Part shown: positions 5,567 through 6,926 of the stretch, piece after piece
How the letters are laid out: every line of letters begins with the position of its first letter
How positions within the stretch are numbered: position 1 is the first letter of the stretch
Origin: Lentisphaerota bacterium
GTDB taxonomy: Bacteria; Verrucomicrobiota; Lentisphaeria; Oligosphaerales; PUNB01
DNA: 6,926 nucleotides
Direction: 5' to 3'
Assembly: GCA_003552565.1 (NCBI GenBank)
Contig: PUNB01000239.1
Span: forward strand, 1 to 6,926
Program-made: the position numbers and the translations under genes
The notes under the pieces: generated by a model
What the model saw: only the letters and a program-made list of their open reading frames with translations
Told to the model about the DNA's origin: nothing
The model's database searches: none

Positions 5567-5731
5567 GCGAAAAGGGGTCAGAAACGAGATCAAGGCGAAG
5601 GATTAGGGCAAAAGATTAAGGGGCGCACCCGTTTTTCTCTAATCTTTCGTCTTAATCTTTCGCCTTAATCCAATTGGCCGTGGAACGCACAGCCGCTTTC
5701 GAGCTTGTGAGCCCCACAAAACCCTTTTCGC
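5567..5731. repeat. Nested inverted-repeat element between convergent genes
   Basis: Outer arms GCGAAAAGGG (5567-5576) and its perfect complement CCCTTTTCGC (5722-5731) bracket a second inverted repeat at 5600-5671. The whole fills nearly all of the 179-bp gap between the methyltransferase and hydrolase stops. It may be a non-autonomous mobile repeat (MITE- or REP-like) that also serves as a bidirectional terminator. No target-site duplication is obvious. Confidence 0.5.
5592..5671. repeat. Inverted pair of 13-bp tandem units (AAGGCGAAAGATT-like)
   Basis: On the plus strand two units run head to tail at 5592-5604 (AAGGCGAAGGATT) and 5605-5617 (AGGGCAAAAGATT). On the minus strand two more run at 5666-5654 (AAGGCGAAAGATT) and 5653-5641 (AAGACGAAAGATT). 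Consequently 5600-5620 and 5651-5671 form a 21-bp stem with 19 Watson-Crick pairs, one G-U and one mismatch, around a 30-nt loop. A plus-strand transcript would fold into a long stem just after the methyltransferase gene. Confidence 0.6.
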
Positions 5732-5738
5732 GCGAGGT

Positions 5739-6515
5739 CTAGCGCCACTGACGACCCGTCGCTTTGGCGACCTTACGAATACTGTCTTCATGTTTCCATT
5801 CGACAAACCGCCACCAGTCCCGCATGTCCTCCGGCGGCGGGATCACCGAGCTGTTGATCTGGTCCGGCCTGTATCCTTCCATCAATTTCCGCTTCACGGT
5901 TTCGATCAGCCAAAGAAAATAATCCCGCCATCTTCGCAACTCATCTCCCGAGCACAGCGGACCATGTCCCGGAACAACGGTTTCCGGAGCGTACTCCAGC
6001 AGGCGGCTGTAAGTATCCAGCAGCAGCGTCCGCCGATCCTCCGTCAAGTTACCCATCCAGGGAATCAGCCCCCAGCCGAACAAGTCACCCACGAACATAA
6101 CCTTTTCCCCCGGCAGCCAGACAATGCAATCGTAATTGGTATGACATCCGCCCATGGGAATTAACCGCACAGCGCGCTTATCTCCTTCGACATTCAACCC
6201 TTCCGCGGGCGGCGGCGCGGTGCGGCCGTTGATGATTTCTGCCCCTTCCCGGCGAAAATCCTCGTTCAAAGCCACGTGATCCGGATGAGTATGAGTGTTG
6301 AGTACATAACGAACCGGCTGTTCACCCGCGGTCCGGACAATCTCCCGCCGCACTTCGCTGAAGGATGCCGGCTGTTCCAATGTATCGACCACCACAGTGA
6401 AGCCGCCGGCATCAATCCAGCCCATGTTGTCAATCTCACAGCGGGCGTAAACTCCCTCCGCCAATTCCGCCACCTGCGCCCTCTCCGGGTCCCAATTAAG
6501 ATTCTTCTTTTGCAT
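5739..6515 (-). CDS. Metallo-beta-lactamase-fold hydrolase
   Basis: This 258-residue protein starts at the ATG at 6515, chosen because GGAG lies 5 nt upstream. An in-frame TTG at 6536 would add seven residues but would place that site inside the coding region. The complete binuclear metal set of the fold is present: THTHPDH (H75, H77, D79, H80), GGCHTNYD with H125, FVGDLFGW with D144, and VPGHG with H184. Members are zinc- or iron-dependent hydrolases or redox enzymes of very varied substrate. The spacing resembles general MBL-fold hydrolases of the SoxH/quinoprotein-relay type rather than true beta-lactamases, and there is no signal peptide, so a cytoplasmic role is likely. The C-terminal 65 residues are Trp-rich (DWWRFVEW). 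It appears to be a single-gene unit. Confidence 0.88.
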   Translation of the reverse strand: MQKKNLNWDPERAQVAELAEGVYARCEIDNMGWIDAGGFTVVVDTLEQPASFSEVRREIVRTAGEQPVRYVLNTHTHPDHVALNEDFRREGAEIINGRTAPPPAEGLNVEGDKRAVRLIPMGGCHTNYDCIVWLPGEKVMFVGDLFGWGLIPWMGNLTEDRRTLLLDTYSRLLEYAPETVVPGHGPLCSGDELRRWRDYFLWLIETVKRKLMEGYRPDQINSSVIPPPEDMRDWWRFVEWKHEDSIRKVAKATGRQWR

Positions 6516-6577
6516 ATTGTCTCCGTGAGCTTTCAACCTGATTGATTTATGCGAATTAGGCCATGCGTCATCATATA

Positions 6578-6721
6578 TTACTCACCCCCAATAGCGAAAT
6601 TTCCCGCCATCTCCAGATTGACCATGCTGCGCATAATTTCTTTGACCGTATTTTTGGAATCAGAATGATTCATAAAATATACATCGAGATAATCAGTGTT
6701 CAATAAACGCTTTGCTGGTTC
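6578..6721 (-). pseudogene. Probable aldo/keto reductase remnant
   Basis: An open stretch of about 48 codons contains EPAKRLLNTDYLDVYF followed by NTVKEIMRSMVNLEMAGNFAIGG. This follows the internal aldo/keto reductase pattern 'SLKRLxTDYIDLY...PIEETLxALxxLvxxGKvrxIG'. It then ends at TAA, where a functional enzyme (typically near 300 residues) would continue. The N-terminal cofactor-binding and catalytic Tyr/Lys regions are absent; upstream lies unrelated sequence and then a tandem array. The usual catalytic histidine position reads Asn with His beside it. No ribosome site supports its own start. I read it as debris of a deleted gene; a coincidental similarity over such a short stretch is possible. 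Confidence 0.45.
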
Positions 6722-6831
6722 ATTATTCACGAAAACAGCAGGATCAGAGAGTACAAGTACGTACAGATATAAAGCGGGCATCGGAACAGTGTCCACTTAC
6801 TCGTACACGCCAATCTCAAAAAAATCCCATA

Positions 6832-6926
6832 CACACTTCGTCCCGCACACTTCGTCCCCCGCACACTTCGTCCCCCGCACACTTCGTCCCCCGCACACTT
6901 CGTCCCCCGCACTCTTTGTCCCTACA
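6832..6926. repeat. 16-bp tandem repeat array running off the window
   Basis: Four exact copies of CACACTTCGTCCCCCG lie at 6846-6861, 6862-6877, 6878-6893 and 6894-6909. A 14-bp first copy lacking two C's (6832-6845) and a degenerate last copy from 6910 (CACTCTTTGTCCCTAC) flank them. There is no spacer, so this is not a CRISPR array. The minus strand has regularly spaced G5 runs. Confidence 0.9.

Noticed and set aside
5739..6515. True beta-lactamase resistance gene
   Set aside because: The metal motifs define only the broad fold; there is no signal peptide and no feature specific to class B beta-lactamases.
6516..6536. TTG start at 6536 for the metallo-beta-lactamase-fold gene
   Set aside because: A GGAG site lies 5 nt before the ATG at 6515 and would fall inside the coding region if the TTG were used.
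6727..6912. Minus-strand open frame through the tandem array
   Set aside because: Its residues only translate the 16-bp repeat (repeating GTKCAG-like blocks) and there is no ribosome site or recognisable domain.
6832..6926. CRISPR array
   Set aside because: The 16-bp units abut one another with no spacers and no cas genes are present; it is a simple tandem repeat.

Overview
The window looks like a chromosomal piece of a Gram-negative bacterium: it encodes an outer-membrane assembly protein (BamD-like) with an LptE-like tail, the MEP-pathway enzyme IspF, and a tRNA with an encoded CCA end. The core genes are GC-rich and the intergenic spaces carry short tandem and inverted repeats. A member of the PVC group (Lentisphaerota, Kiritimatiellota, Verrucomicrobiota) is a guess from the protein style, not something the sequence proves.

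Layout. Positions 1-43 are left flank. Positions 44-2528 form a small, visibly AT-richer genomic island downstream of a tRNA with a CAU anticodon (2513-2589, minus strand). A perfect 21-bp direct repeat bounds it. One copy (2508-2528) is the 3' end of the intact tRNA plus five downstream bases. The other (44-64) is a detached copy of the same bases. The island carries no integrase. Its cargo is a leftward two-gene unit: a roughly 493-residue protein with a C39-like cysteine-peptidase core between two unrecognised regions, followed after 16 nt by a 56-residue basic protein with a strong ribosome binding site. A good sigma-70 promoter sits upstream, with an inverted repeat over its -35 box.

The chromosomal backbone resumes at the tRNA. 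Moving right, on the minus strand, come ispF and, 15 nt upstream of it, a gene encoding a BamD-like TPR protein fused to an LptE-like domain; these two are probably one operon. A 109-bp AT-rich spacer separates them from a divergent plus-strand SpoU/TrmH-family RNA ribose methyltransferase. That gene converges on a minus-strand metallo-beta-lactamase-fold hydrolase, and the spacer between the two holds a nested inverted repeat built of 13-bp units. Beyond the hydrolase lie a short remnant resembling an aldo/keto reductase and a 16-bp tandem array that runs off the right edge.

The backbone genes serve isoprenoid precursor synthesis, outer-membrane protein and LPS assembly, and RNA modification. 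They are not functionally tied to the island. The island is the most likely place for an undescribed system: a minimal tRNA-integrated element whose whole cargo is a peptidase-like protein and a small partner. The backbone novelty is the apparent BamD-LptE fusion lacking any cysteine for lipidation.
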